Positions 10,065 to 19,935 of a stretch of DNA of 64,000 nt are shown piece after piece. The notes under the pieces are model-generated. The model was not told the DNA's origin. It worked only from the letters and a program-made list of their open reading frames with translations, and did not search any database. Every line of letters starts with the position of its first letter. The stretch's first letter is position 1. The translations under genes were made by a program, and so were the position numbers. The stretch covers positions 299,773-363,772 of the forward strand of contig NZ_JAHCVJ010000006.1 of assembly GCF_018476885.1 (NCBI RefSeq). Reading direction: 5' to 3'. This stretch comes from Geoanaerobacter pelophilus. GTDB taxonomy: Bacteria > Desulfobacterota > Desulfuromonadia > Geobacterales > DSM-12255.

Positions 10065-12746
10065 ATGGGGAACACGGAACCGAAAATAAAGACAGATCGC
10101 TGTTTCCCTTGCAGGGTACTCTGGTTCGTCATTTGGTGCCTGCTGGCAGCCTATTTTCTACAATTCCCACCATCGGCAGATAGCTACACCTCACAGTCGC
10201 CTAAGCGAACGGTGCTCGTCCTTTACGGCGGCAGCACCAAGCTTCCGGCACATACGCTTTTTAATAATGGACTGCTGCCGGTTCTGAAGGCCGCAGGAGT
10301 GGAAGATTCTGACCTCCACCAGGAATACCTGGATCTGCAACATGCTCAAGGCAGGGAATACCGGCATTACCTGGTCGAATACCTCCGGACAAAATACGCT
10401 GACCATCGTTTCGATGCCATCATCCTCTTTCAACCGGATGCTTTGGATTTGATGTTGCAAGAGGGGAAAGAGCTGTTTAACGGCACGCCGATTATTGCGG
10501 CCGTTCCCCAGGAGATTCGCAAAGACACAAGCGCCAGGAAACTCGTTCAGTTTGTTTACGGTTTCGATGCTCTCACTACGCTTCGCTATGCCTTGGCGCT
10601 GCTCCCCGGCACGAAGGAGATCATCGTCATATCCGGTCCGTCAGCCGATGACTGTCAACATCTTAAATATGCCATGGATGCAGTTAAGCAGTTTGAGGGG
10701 AAACTGACCGTTACCTTTCTCACCAATCATCCCCTGCCCGAGATCCTCAGGGAGGTCGCCAAGGAGCGCGACCATGCGATCATCCTGTATACTCGCTTGT
10801 CGAGCGATTCCAGAGGAAAGCAGTATACCCCACGGGATGTTTTGACAGAAATATCCAGAGCAGCGAAATCTCCGGTTTTCGGTCTTCATGACAGTCTCCT
10901 CGGTGCCGGTATTGTTGGCGGTAATCTCCTTTCGTTTAAGGAGCTGGGGAGCGCGATTGCCCGTTTTTCGGTTGATCTAATAAACGCCAAGCCAGCGCCC
11001 CAGCTATCAAAGGTAATATTTCAGAAGCATGTTGCGATGTTCGACTGGGCTGAGATGCAACGCTGGGGACTGGACAAGTCCAGGCTGCCGAAGGACAGGG
11101 TTCTGATCAATTATCATTCCGGTTTCTGGGAACAATACTGGGGGTATGCAGTTATTGCCCTGTTGTTCCTTGTGGCGGAGGCGTCTCTTATAGGCTATCT
11201 GATCTGGAGCCGGAGAAGGTTGAAAAAGGCAGAAACAGCTTTGCGGGCATCATCAAGCTATGCTCGCAGCCTGATCGAGGCCAGCCTGGACCCGCTGGTT
11301 ACCATCAGCAAAGACGGCAAGATTATGGATGTCAACCGGGCCACTATTGAGGCAACGGGCGTGCCGCGGGAGCGGTTGATCGGCACCGATTTCTCCGATT
11401 ACTTCACCGACCCCGAATGTGCCAGGATTGGTTACAAAACTGTCTGGCGCAACGGCATGGTCAGGGATTATCCCCTTTCCTTACGCCATGTGTCCGGGCG
11501 GATCATGGATGTACTCTACAATGCGGCTCTTTATCGGGATCAGTATGGGGAGGTTTTGGGAGTCTTTGCCGCTGCCCGCGACATCAGCCAACAAAAGCAG
11601 GCAGAGGCGGCGCTCAGGGAAAGCGAGCTGCGTTACCGCACGGTCGCGGAATTTACTTCAGACTGGGAATACTGGGTTCTGCCGGACGGCACGCTCCGCT
11701 ATATGTCACCCTCTTGTGAACAGGTCAGCGGTTACACTCTGGATGAATTCTATGCCGATCCGGAGTTGTTGACCCGGATCATCCATCCTGATGATCTGCA
11801 CATCTACGTAGACCATAGTCATGCCCAATCCACCGATACCGGGCCTGAGCATTTGGATTTCCGGATCGTCACCAAAAAAGGGGAGCATCGTTGGATATTT
11901 CATACCTGTCAGAGTGTGCATGGCCCTGACGGGGCACCGCTCGGGCAACGTGTCAGCAATCGCGACATCACCAAGCGCAAGCTGGCAGAAGAGAAAGCCG
12001 CACGTCTCAATGACGAGCTGGAGAGCCGAGTCAGAGAGCGGACCGCCGAGCTGGAGCGGGTGATCAGAGAGTTGGAAGGTTTTTGTTATGCGCTTTCCCA
12101 CGAATTCCGGGCGCCCCTTGCCCGGCTTGAAGGGTTCGGCACCATGATGCTCGACATCATAGGGGAAGGTGGCGATGAGCAGATAATTCACTGTGCCCAG
12201 CGCATTGTGGCTGCCAGCGACCGGCTCAGAACGGTGATCGACTCGCTTCTTGCCATGAACCGGATATCTGTTGCCGAAATGCATCAACAGAATCTCAATC
12301 TGTCGGAAATGGCGATGCGGATCGTTTCAGGACTTGTAGAAAATGTTGGCACGCGCCGGGTCCATATCTCGATCGCTCCGGATGTAACTGCCACTGGCGA
12401 TCTGCTGATGATGGAAACATGCCTGAAGAACCTGCTAGGCAACGCCGTCAAGTACAGTGCAAAAAGCCCTGAAGCCGCTATCGAGTTCGGACAACGAGTT
12501 ATTGGTACGGACACGGTTTATTTTGTCAGGGACAACGGCGTTGGCTTTGATATGGCGTTTATCAAAAACATTTTTCAGCCGTTCTGCCGACTGCATCATC
12601 AGGAAGAGTTCGAGGGGACCGGCGTCGGACTGGCAACTGTCCACCGGATTATCGAAAAGCACCATGGCCACATCTGGGTAGAGGCAAAACCGGGAGAAGG
12701 GGCGACCTTCTTTTTTACCCTAGGGACGGGCGGAGAGGATGCATGA
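10065..12746 (+). CDS. Membrane sensor histidine kinase with substrate-binding-protein-like sensor and two PAS domains
   Basis: An 893-residue kinase, started at the ATG at 10065 (an in-frame TTG lies at 10053). The N-terminus has a signal-anchor (LWFVIWCLLAAYFLQF). Residues about 45-340 resemble the ABC-transporter substrate-binding sensor fold (VLVLYGGSTKLPAH at its start). A TM helix is near 360-380, followed by PAS (about 396-510), PAS (about 522-640), a coiled coil, HisKA with His679 (ALSHEFRAPLARL) and HATPase (DNGVGFD, GTGVGLA). It binds an unknown periplasmic ligand and signals to the cytoplasm. The receiver-only gene downstream overlaps by 4 nt, making it the obvious partner. Its PAS domains are close copies of those in the two kinases upstream. 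Confidence 0.88.
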   Translation: MGNTEPKIKTDRCFPCRVLWFVIWCLLAAYFLQFPPSADSYTSQSPKRTVLVLYGGSTKLPAHTLFNNGLLPVLKAAGVEDSDLHQEYLDLQHAQGREYRHYLVEYLRTKYADHRFDAIILFQPDALDLMLQEGKELFNGTPIIAAVPQEIRKDTSARKLVQFVYGFDALTTLRYALALLPGTKEIIVISGPSADDCQHLKYAMDAVKQFEGKLTVTFLTNHPLPEILREVAKERDHAIILYTRLSSDSRGKQYTPRDVLTEISRAAKSPVFGLHDSLLGAGIVGGNLLSFKELGSAIARFSVDLINAKPAPQLSKVIFQKHVAMFDWAEMQRWGLDKSRLPKDRVLINYHSGFWEQYWGYAVIALLFLVAEASLIGYLIWSRRRLKKAETALRASSSYARSLIEASLDPLVTISKDGKIMDVNRATIEATGVPRERLIGTDFSDYFTDPECARIGYKTVWRNGMVRDYPLSLRHVSGRIMDVLYNAALYRDQYGEVLGVFAAARDISQQKQAEAALRESELRYRTVAEFTSDWEYWVLPDGTLRYMSPSCEQVSGYTLDEFYADPELLTRIIHPDDLHIYVDHSHAQSTDTGPEHLDFRIVTKKGEHRWIFHTCQSVHGPDGAPLGQRVSNRDITKRKLAEEKAARLNDELESRVRERTAELERVIRELEGFCYALSHEFRAPLARLEGFGTMMLDIIGEGGDEQIIHCAQRIVAASDRLRTVIDSLLAMNRISVAEMHQQNLNLSEMAMRIVSGLVENVGTRRVHISIAPDVTATGDLLMMETCLKNLLGNAVKYSAKSPEAAIEFGQRVIGTDTVYFVRDNGVGFDMAFIKNIFQPFCRLHHQEEFEGTGVGLATVHRIIEKHHGHIWVEAKPGEGATFFFTLGTGGEDA

Positions 12747-13132
12747 AAAAGCTCTCTGTGCTGCTGGTCGAAGATGACAGCGATGATGCCGAAATCGCGG
12801 TCTGGACCCTGAAAAAGATCGGCCTGGAAAACATTGTTGTTGCCCAGGATGGGTTGGAGGCGGTTCGCATGTTGTTTGGCGATGAGGCTTCAGCGGCAGG
12901 GGCGATGAGCCGCCCGGATATCATCATTCTGGATATGAGACTGCCGAGGATCGACGGACTTGATGTGCTGCGGAGAATCCGTGCTGATGAGCGGACAAGA
13001 GAGATCAGGGTGTATGCGCTGACATCGTCTACCGACCCTTACGATAGGCAGGTATGCGCCGAACTGGGGGTCAGGGCTTTTTTCTCGAAACCGTTGAAAG
13101 AAAAGGCGATATTGAACCTGGGAGAGTTTTGA
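12743..13132 (+). CDS. Single-domain response regulator (Rcp1-like receiver)
   Basis: A 129-residue receiver domain without an output domain. It shows the EDD acidic cluster near the start (LLVEDDSDDAE), phospho-acceptor Asp64 in IILDMRLPRIDG, and the switch Thr/Ser and Lys (ALTSST, FFSKPL). The long insertion before the Asp is typical of Rcp1-type regulators paired with phytochrome-like and PAS kinases. The start overlaps the stop of the kinase gene by 4 nt, pointing to translational coupling. It probably acts by protein contact or phosphotransfer. Confidence 0.9.
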   Translation: MKKLSVLLVEDDSDDAEIAVWTLKKIGLENIVVAQDGLEAVRMLFGDEASAAGAMSRPDIIILDMRLPRIDGLDVLRRIRADERTREIRVYALTSSTDPYDRQVCAELGVRAFFSKPLKEKAILNLGEF

Positions 13133-13190
13133 GTCACGGTAGAATGATTTTTGGTCACGCTGGGGGCAGGATTGGAGCCCCCATTAACGA

Positions 13191-13221
13191 AGCCCCACAG
13201 AACCTTGTCTGTGGGGCTTTC
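13191..13221 (+). terminator. Intrinsic terminator after the signalling operon
   Basis: An 11-bp perfect stem (AGCCCCACAGA at 13191-13201 and TCTGTGGGGCT at 13208-13218) with a 6-nt loop is followed by a short T run. It lies between the plus-strand regulator and the convergent minus-strand nrdJ, so it may serve both directions. Confidence 0.7.
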
Positions 13222-13260
13222 ATCATCTTTGCTGCCTCTGTTGCCTAGCGTTACATCTGA

Positions 13261-15501
13261 TCAGGCGCACTCGCTGTAGCCGCAGGAGCGGCAGACGGCG
13301 CAGCCGCCTTCGTGCTCGACAGTACCGCCGCACTCGGGGCAGGCGCCCCGCTCGGGGGCCTGTTTCTGGAGTCCGGTGTCCAGGCCGGAGGCGGCCATGT
13401 GGGCCTGAATCGCCTTGGCAACGGCATCGGCGCACGAGGTTACCTTGTTTTCCCCGAACCCTGAAGGGCAGTGGCAGGAGATTCCCATCAACTGCTTGAT
13501 GACCTGTCGTGCCTGGACTCCGCTGCGCCAGGCAAGTGAGACCAGCCGCCCCATCGCCTCTGCCTGGGAGGCGGCACAGCCGCCGGCCTTGCCCATGGTG
13601 GTGAACAGTTCGAACAGTCCCGACTTGTCCTCGTTGACTGTTACGTAGAGCGGGCCGCAACCGGTCTGCATCTGGTAGGTCCAACCCTTGAGCGCCTTAG
13701 GCCGCTCGCGTTTGTAAACCTGCTTGTCATCCGCAACCGCTGCCGGCGCCTCTTTTTCCTCTTTTTTCCCGGTGGAGAGTACCTGTTCGTCGCGGGAGCC
13801 GTCACGGTAGATCGTCACTCCTTTGCAGCCGGACTGATACGCCAGCCGGTATACCTTTTCCACGTCTTCGATTGATGCATCATTGGGGAAGTTAACGGTC
13901 TTGGATACGGCATTGTCCGTATATTTCTGGAATGCCGACTGCATTTTTATATGGTATTCGGGGGTGATGTCATGGGCGGTCACGAAAACATCCCTTACGT
14001 CAGCAGGGATTTCGACGATGTCGTGCAGCGTGCCGTGCTCGGCGATCTTCTCCATCAACTCTGCGGAGTAGAAACCGCGCTCCTTGGCAACTTCTTCAAA
14101 GAGCGGATTTACCTCGATCATCTTGGTGTTGTCCATGACGTTACGCACGAAAGACACGGCAAACAGCGGCTCTACACCGGATGAGGCGTTGGCGATTATG
14201 GAGATGGTTCCGGTCGGCGCAATGGTCGTAACCGTTGCGTTGCGGATTGCTCCCTTGCCGGGACGGTCATAGATCGATCCTTTGAAGTTGGGGAATGAAC
14301 CCCGCTTTGCTGCCAGTTCTCGGGAGGCGCTATGGCCTTCGTCGTTGATGAACTTCATCACTTTTTCGCCCAGTTTTATCGCCTTGTCGGAGCAGTAGGG
14401 AATGCCGAGCAGGATCAACATATCGGCCCAGCCCATGACCCCCAGGCCGATCTTCCGGTTAGACCTGGTCATCTCGTCTATCTGCGGTAGCGGGTATTTG
14501 TTGACCTCGATGACGTTGTCCAGGAAATGGACGGCAAGGATCACCACCTCTTTCAGCCGCTCCCAGTCCACATCGCCATTTTTCACCATCTTGCCGAGGT
14601 TGATCGAACCCAGGTTGCATGATTCGTAGGGGAGCAGCGGTTGCTCGCCGCAAGGGTTGGTAGATTCGATCTCGCCGACGAGCGGGGTGGGGTTGTCCCG
14701 ATTGAGGCGGTCCAGGAAGATGATCCCCGGTTCACCGTTCTCCCAGGCCTGCTTGACGATACGGTTGAACACCTTGCGCGCATTGAGAGCTCCACACGGT
14801 TCGCCGTTTCTGGGGTTAATCAGGGTGTAGTCCCGGTCTTCCTCTACTGCCTGCATGAAATCCTCGGTAAGACCGACCGAGATATTGAAGTTGTTCAGGT
14901 GCTTCTGGTCTGCCTTGCACATGATGAAGTTCATGACGTCCGGGTGATCGACCCGCAGGATCCCCATGTTGGCGCCGCGGCGGGTGCCTCCCTGCTTGAT
15001 CGTCTCGGTTGCTACGTCGAAGACCCTCATGAACGAGAGCGGACCGCTGGAGATGCCGGTGGTGGACATGACCACATCTTGTGCCGGACGGAGACGGGAG
15101 AAGGAAAACCCGGTGCCGCCGCCGGATTTATGAATCAGCGCGGTATGTTTAACCGACTCGAAAATCTCCTCCATCGAGTCGCCGACCGGCAGGACGAAGC
15201 AGGCCGAGAGCTGCCCCAGCTCACGCCCGGCATTCATCAGGGTCGGAGAGTTGGGGAGGAATTCAAAACTGGTCATTATTTTATAGAATTCATCGGAAAG
15301 GCCCTTGACATCGGCCTTGTTGTCCAGAAATTTGTCGGCAGCGGCAATGGTGTCCGCAACCCTGCGAAACATGTCGACAGGCCCCTCCAAAGGCTTTCCG
15401 CTCAGGTCACGCTTCAGATACCGCTTTTCCAGAACGGTCAGCGCGTTAGGGGTGAGACCCGGGATCTTGTCTTTGTTTTTGTCAGGGGTTGCCTTTGCCA
15501 T
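13261..15501 (-). CDS. nrdJ: Adenosylcobalamin-dependent (class II) ribonucleoside-diphosphate reductase
   Basis: A 746-residue enzyme that reduces ribonucleotides to deoxyribonucleotides using a B12-derived radical, and so works with or without oxygen. Visible family motifs include NPCGEQPLLPYESCN, GGGTGFSFSRLRPA and the ATVTTIAPTGTIS nucleotide-site region. The C-terminus carries a four-cysteine zinc-type tail (CPECGG, CRSCGY) and a downstream cysteine pair, used for reduction of the active-site disulfide. The ATG at 15501 follows AAGGAGAA on the minus strand. The gene stands alone. No cobalamin riboswitch or clear NrdR box was recognised upstream. Long plus-strand frames inside it are shadows. 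Confidence 0.95.
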   Translation of the reverse strand: MAKATPDKNKDKIPGLTPNALTVLEKRYLKRDLSGKPLEGPVDMFRRVADTIAAADKFLDNKADVKGLSDEFYKIMTSFEFLPNSPTLMNAGRELGQLSACFVLPVGDSMEEIFESVKHTALIHKSGGGTGFSFSRLRPAQDVVMSTTGISSGPLSFMRVFDVATETIKQGGTRRGANMGILRVDHPDVMNFIMCKADQKHLNNFNISVGLTEDFMQAVEEDRDYTLINPRNGEPCGALNARKVFNRIVKQAWENGEPGIIFLDRLNRDNPTPLVGEIESTNPCGEQPLLPYESCNLGSINLGKMVKNGDVDWERLKEVVILAVHFLDNVIEVNKYPLPQIDEMTRSNRKIGLGVMGWADMLILLGIPYCSDKAIKLGEKVMKFINDEGHSASRELAAKRGSFPNFKGSIYDRPGKGAIRNATVTTIAPTGTISIIANASSGVEPLFAVSFVRNVMDNTKMIEVNPLFEEVAKERGFYSAELMEKIAEHGTLHDIVEIPADVRDVFVTAHDITPEYHIKMQSAFQKYTDNAVSKTVNFPNDASIEDVEKVYRLAYQSGCKGVTIYRDGSRDEQVLSTGKKEEKEAPAAVADDKQVYKRERPKALKGWTYQMQTGCGPLYVTVNEDKSGLFELFTTMGKAGGCAASQAEAMGRLVSLAWRSGVQARQVIKQLMGISCHCPSGFGENKVTSCADAVAKAIQAHMAASGLDTGLQKQAPERGACPECGGTVEHEGGCAVCRSCGYSECA

Positions 15502-15747
15502 TTACCGTTCTCCTTGATTTTATTGAAATATTAAATTACCACTACATTTTGTATGACGAAGAGGAATTAAACACAACATCTATGGCCTGTCAAGAGGCTT
15601 GTGTCAAAAAAATGTAACATCCCGATTCTCCGAGAAAAGTTTTAGAGGCTTGGCAAGAGCTGCCTGGCGATTTACATAAGTGACATTTTATGCTACAACC
15701 GCACCTGCTTTGTTCGTGCTTTGTTGCAATTTTTTTAAGGAGATAGG

Positions 15748-17064
15748 ATGACTCTCATTTTTTATAGAATAGCCTTGCTGCTTGCTTTGACTGGTGCCGT
15801 CACCGGGTGCAGCCTTGATTCGATGATAACCGCAACTCCCCGGTTGACCCCTGCGCCGCAGAAAGCGACCGTTGATCCGGTGCCGCTACCTGTTGCCAAG
15901 AGTGCTGTGGTTCAGCCCCAAGTAAAGCAAGCGGCACCGGTTGTTGAAGCGGAAAAGATCGTACCTAAGGTTGCACCACCGGTGCCGGCTGTTTCTCTGA
16001 CCGCAGCTTCTGACGCTGGGCAGAAGAATGAGCGGCTTGTCAATACCTCTGTTTCTGCAGACCTGGCATATGAGAATGATACCCTCAGGGAAGATGCGGT
16101 CTGGCACGGTGAGGTTCATGTTACCGGCTGGTTGACGGTACCGCCGCAGGTCACACTTACCATTGAGCCCGGGACAGTGGTCAGGTTCAGCCCTGCTGCA
16201 AGTGGCGACAGTGGTGGTGCCGGGCTGTTGGTCCAGGGGCGGCTGGTTGCGGCCGGAGCTGCTGACAAACAGATACTGTTTACCGGTCGCTATGTGCAGC
16301 CGGCGACCGGTGACTGGCAAGGGATGGTACTGCTTGCCACCGACAAGAAGAATCTGCTCGACCAGTGCCGTTTTGAAGGGGCAGCTGTAGCCCTGGACGT
16401 TTTTTATTCACAGGTTACCTTGCGGGATTTACAGGTTTCTTCAAGTGCTACGGCGATTCGTTTGAAAGATTCCTATGCCAACGTTGCTGGTGGGGGAGTA
16501 AGCAGTTGCGGTATCGGTATTAAATCCGTTGATAGCGAGCTTGAACTGCGGGACATGAATATCTCCAGTAATAATAGTGGCATGCAGGTCTCAGGCGGCT
16601 CATTTTATCTGACCGGCGCTACTTTTTATAGTAACAGCCAGGCGGCGCTGGTTGCTGAAAACAGCAAACTTAAGGTGACCGGTTGCAGCTTTACTGTGAA
16701 CGGAACCGGAGTTGACCTGACCGGCTCGGAAGGGGCGGTTTCTTTCAATAAGGTCCTGAGCAACCGCAAGGCCGGCATCAATCTGGCGCATTCCCGCATC
16801 AGGATAAATGGCAACAATATCAGCCAGAACGGCGAGACCGGCCTCAAAATTTCCGGTAGCGGCAATGTTGCCTGGGGTAATGTTATCGCTGCCAACAATA
16901 GCCATGACCTTGAGTATTCAGGCGATGGTGACCTCGCGGTCATGGGCAACTGGTGGGGTGGCATTGCGCCGGAACGCATTTCTTCAAGAATCCATACCAA
17001 TGATGCAGCCGGCAGGGTTTTGTACCTTCCTGTTCTCCGGAACCGTCCGCAATCCGTAATGTAA
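15748..17064 (+). CDS. Lipoprotein with right-handed beta-helix repeats
   Basis: A 438-residue predicted lipoprotein. It starts after AAGGAGATAGG and has a type II signal peptide with lipobox VTGC (Cys21). A Pro/Ala/Val-rich linker spans about residues 30-95. From about 110 to the end there is a parallel beta-helix domain made of short repeats (NNSGMQVSGGSFYLTG, NRKAGINLAHSRIRINGN), ending in GNWWGG, which is common at the end of NosD/pectate-lyase-like helices. It is likely to be anchored in the outer membrane or on the cell surface. Function is unknown. Confidence 0.8.
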   Translation: MTLIFYRIALLLALTGAVTGCSLDSMITATPRLTPAPQKATVDPVPLPVAKSAVVQPQVKQAAPVVEAEKIVPKVAPPVPAVSLTAASDAGQKNERLVNTSVSADLAYENDTLREDAVWHGEVHVTGWLTVPPQVTLTIEPGTVVRFSPAASGDSGGAGLLVQGRLVAAGAADKQILFTGRYVQPATGDWQGMVLLATDKKNLLDQCRFEGAAVALDVFYSQVTLRDLQVSSSATAIRLKDSYANVAGGGVSSCGIGIKSVDSELELRDMNISSNNSGMQVSGGSFYLTGATFYSNSQAALVAENSKLKVTGCSFTVNGTGVDLTGSEGAVSFNKVLSNRKAGINLAHSRIRINGNNISQNGETGLKISGSGNVAWGNVIAANNSHDLEYSGDGDLAVMGNWWGGIAPERISSRIHTNDAAGRVLYLPVLRNRPQSVM

Positions 17065-17136
17065 CCCTCGCATGACCTATCTTTTCTTGGGAAGATGCGG
17101 TTGCCAACCACGGCATCGCATGTTACTGTTTTGACA

Positions 17137-18285
17137 ATGCCAATATATCTGGACAATGCAGCAACTTCATATCCGAAGCCTGAAGAAGTGTACCAAGCGG
17201 TTGACACGGCCCTGCGCGAAGGGGCCGGCAGTCCCGGCAGAGGTGGTCATCGCGGAGGGATTTCCGCTGCCAGGTTAGTGCTCGAAGCGCGCGAGACATT
17301 GGCGCATCTTTTTGGGGTGGCGGATTCGAGTCGCCTGGTGTTTACCCATAGTGCGACAGAATCACTGAACCTGGCGTTGCACGGCTTGTTGAATCCCGGC
17401 GATCACGTGGTGACCACCAGCATGGAGCACAATTCCATGGCCAGACCTCTGCACCTGGCATCCAGGCGCGGGGTGGAAGTGACCTGGGTTGAAGCCGGAA
17501 CTGACGGTTTTGTCAGCCCCGAAGATCTTGCGGCAGCGGTTCGTCCCAACACAGCGCTTATCGCAGTGAGTCACTGCTCAAATGTTACCGGCACCATCCA
17601 GGCTGTTTCGCTGATCGGCGAGATCGCACGCAATGCCGGGATCCCATTCCTGGTCGATGCCGCCCAGAGCGCCGGCTGTATTCCGATAGATGTTGGGTCA
17701 ATGCATATCGATATGCTGGCTGCGCCTGGGCATAAGGGTTTGATGGGTCCACCGGGCACCGGCTTTCTTTATATCGCTGATGGTGTCTCTCTACAGCCGT
17801 TGTTGGTCGGTGGCACCGGCACCTCCTCTGCCAGTCTCGACCAGCCGGAGACTCTCCCGGAACGCTTTGAAAGTGGCACGCAGAACACGCCGGCCATTGC
17901 CGGACTGCTCGCCGGAGCCGGATTCGTCAGCAGTGTCGGTGTGGCCAACATTGCCGCGCATGAGGCGGCGCTGGTCGTGCCTTTAATGGAAGGGCTGCGC
18001 TTGATTCCCGGTTTGAAGGTATATGGACCGGACCCGTCGCTGCCGCGCGGCAGCGTGGTATCATTCGCCATCGACGGGATGGACCCGAGCCAGGTCGGAT
18101 TTGTCCTCGACCATGACTACGAAATTGCCGTAAGAACAGGTCTCCACTGTGCGCCGAATGCTCACAGATCCATAGGTACCTACCCATCCGGCACCATAAG
18201 GGTCAGCCCCGGATGGTTCAACACCGGTTCAGAAATCGCCACGTTCTTGGACGCGATCGACCGGATTGCAAGGAGGAAGAGATGA
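17137..18285 (+). CDS. Cysteine desulfurase-like class V aminotransferase
   Basis: PLP enzyme of the NifS/CsdA type, about 382 residues from the ATG at 17137 (MPIYLDNAATSYPKP, the usual family start). An in-frame ATG at 17095 would add 14 residues of unconserved sequence. Motifs include the THSATESLNLAL loop, SMEHNSMARPL, DAAQSAG and the PLP lysine in APGHKGLMGP. The C-terminal RTGLHCAP holds the candidate catalytic cysteine. The reaction would be sulfur removal from cysteine for Fe-S or tRNA thiolation, but selenocysteine lyase activity or a specialised role is possible. The next gene overlaps its stop. Confidence 0.85.
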   Translation: MPIYLDNAATSYPKPEEVYQAVDTALREGAGSPGRGGHRGGISAARLVLEARETLAHLFGVADSSRLVFTHSATESLNLALHGLLNPGDHVVTTSMEHNSMARPLHLASRRGVEVTWVEAGTDGFVSPEDLAAAVRPNTALIAVSHCSNVTGTIQAVSLIGEIARNAGIPFLVDAAQSAGCIPIDVGSMHIDMLAAPGHKGLMGPPGTGFLYIADGVSLQPLLVGGTGTSSASLDQPETLPERFESGTQNTPAIAGLLAGAGFVSSVGVANIAAHEAALVVPLMEGLRLIPGLKVYGPDPSLPRGSVVSFAIDGMDPSQVGFVLDHDYEIAVRTGLHCAPNAHRSIGTYPSGTIRVSPGWFNTGSEIATFLDAIDRIARRKR

Positions 18286-18554
18286 GCCGGATAAAGTTGG
18301 TTGCCTGTATCGCCCTGCTGGTTGCAGTTGCTGGTTGCTCACTGCCGCCGATCAGACCATATACCAGGCAGGACATCTTCAAGACGAACATCTTCAGCTA
18401 CTTTACCATCAAGGAGTCTCCCGATGCTGTCCTGGCACAGCTGAACAAGGATGGAGAGGTGGTGATGGAAGGGGTTGACAAGAAGAACAAGACCTATTTC
18501 ATCAAGCTGATATCTGCAGGCAAAGAACTGAAGACCATTTATACCGAGAAATAA
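18282..18554 (+). CDS. Small lipoprotein of unknown function
   Basis: A 90-residue protein whose ATG overlaps the stop of the desulfurase-like gene (ATGA), implying coupling. The N-terminus is a lipoprotein signal with lipobox VAGC (Cys19). The rest is a short mixed alpha/beta domain (YTRQDIFKTNIFSYFTI) with no motif I recognise. It probably sits in the outer or inner membrane facing the periplasm. Confidence 0.7.
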   Translation: MSRIKLVACIALLVAVAGCSLPPIRPYTRQDIFKTNIFSYFTIKESPDAVLAQLNKDGEVVMEGVDKKNKTYFIKLISAGKELKTIYTEK

Positions 18555-18618
18555 TCGCTGCCGGGTAATCATCCGGTAAGACAGTGGCCGAAGATTAACG
18601 GCTTACGGAAAGGGATCA

Positions 18619-19935
18619 ATGAAGACTTTCATTCTGGATACCAATGTCCTTCTTTACGACCCGCATGCACTCTACCGATTTGAGGACAACAACATCATTA
18701 TCCCGATCACGGTAATTGAGGAAATCGACCGGTTCAAGAAAGACATGAACGAAACCGGGCGCAATGCCAGGCATATCTCGCGCCTGGTGGACCAGTTGCG
18801 CAAGGACGGTTCCCTTACCAAGGGGATAGCCCTGGAAAACGGCGGCACCGTCAGGGTTGAAATTTACGAAGAAAAAGTCCTGAAACGGCTTCCCCCGGAA
18901 CTCCGGGTGGACCGGGGTGACAACCGGATTCTGGCTGTCGCGGTTGACCTGCTGGAGCGGGACGGGAAGAACCCGGTAATCCTGGTGACCAAGGATACCA
19001 ATCTGAGAATCAAGGCTGACGCCCTTGGGCTGGTGGCAGAGGATTATGAATCAGACAAGGTCGATATTGAGGAACTCTATCCAGGCTATGTCGAGATGGA
19101 AGTGGATCCGCTGATCATCGACCGGGTGCATGGGCAAGGGTTTGCAGAAGCGGAAGGGGAGTTCTACCCCAACCAGTTCGTAACCCTCAAGGACCAGCTC
19201 AATCCGTCACACAGCGCGATCTGTCGTTTCGATGCCAGTCAGAGGCGCCTGGTACCGCTGAAAAAAGCGGGCAAGGAAGGGGTCTGGAGCATCCATCCCC
19301 GCAACCGCGAACAGTCTTTTGCCCTGGATGCGCTCCTGGACGACAATGTCAAGCTGGTAACTCTCGTGGGTAAGGCCGGTACCGGCAAGACCTTGCTGGC
19401 GATTGCGGCCGGCCTGCATAAAGTTGCCGAAGAAAATGTCTACAACCGCCTGCTGGTATCGCGACCGGTCTTTCCCATGGGAAAGGATCTCGGCTTTCTT
19501 CCTGGCGATATCGAGGAAAAGCTGACACCGTGGATGCAGCCGATCTTCGATAATGTGGAACTGCTGCTGTCCGGGCATGAGGCTGAAAAGCGCCACAGCA
19601 AGGGGTACAAGGAGCTGATGGCCATGGGGATTCTTGACATCGAGCCCTTGACCTATATTCGTGGCCGCTCCATACCGAACCAGTACATGATTGTCGATGA
19701 GGCCCAGAACCTGACGCCTCACGAGATCAAGACCATCATAACCAGGGCCGGAGAAGGGACCAAGATCGTGCTTACCGGCGATCCCTACCAGATAGACAAC
19801 CCATACGTGGATGCCTCAAGCAACGGTCTTACCTATGTGGTCGAGCGGTTCAAGGAACAGGCGATTGCCGGGCATATAACGATGACTAAGGGGGAGAGGT
19901 CGGAGTTGGCTGAACTGGCCGCCAACCTTCTTTAG
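18619..19935 (+). CDS. PIN-domain/PhoH-like ATPase
   Basis: A 438-residue protein that begins with a PIN nuclease domain (residues 1-130; acidic residues in ILDTNVLLYD, EEIDRFK and GDNRILAVA) and ends with a PhoH-type ATPase domain. The Walker A motif is GKAGTGKT, Walker B is YMIVDEAQNLTP, and LTGDPYQID follows. This fusion matches the YlaK/PhoH2 type, reported as RNA helicase or ribonuclease-like proteins. It has its own ribosome site (AAAGGGATCA). It is likely to be cytoplasmic and involved in RNA turnover. Confidence 0.9.
   Translation: MKTFILDTNVLLYDPHALYRFEDNNIIIPITVIEEIDRFKKDMNETGRNARHISRLVDQLRKDGSLTKGIALENGGTVRVEIYEEKVLKRLPPELRVDRGDNRILAVAVDLLERDGKNPVILVTKDTNLRIKADALGLVAEDYESDKVDIEELYPGYVEMEVDPLIIDRVHGQGFAEAEGEFYPNQFVTLKDQLNPSHSAICRFDASQRRLVPLKKAGKEGVWSIHPRNREQSFALDALLDDNVKLVTLVGKAGTGKTLLAIAAGLHKVAEENVYNRLLVSRPVFPMGKDLGFLPGDIEEKLTPWMQPIFDNVELLLSGHEAEKRHSKGYKELMAMGILDIEPLTYIRGRSIPNQYMIVDEAQNLTPHEIKTIITRAGEGTKIVLTGDPYQIDNPYVDASSNGLTYVVERFKEQAIAGHITMTKGERSELAELAANLL

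Noticed and set aside
14641..15534. A plus-strand ORF of 297 codons
   Set aside because: It lies fully antisense to nrdJ, which shows strong ribonucleotide reductase motifs.
15502..15747. Cobalamin riboswitch upstream of nrdJ
   Set aside because: No B12-box-like sequence or suitable helices could be found in the 246-bp gap.
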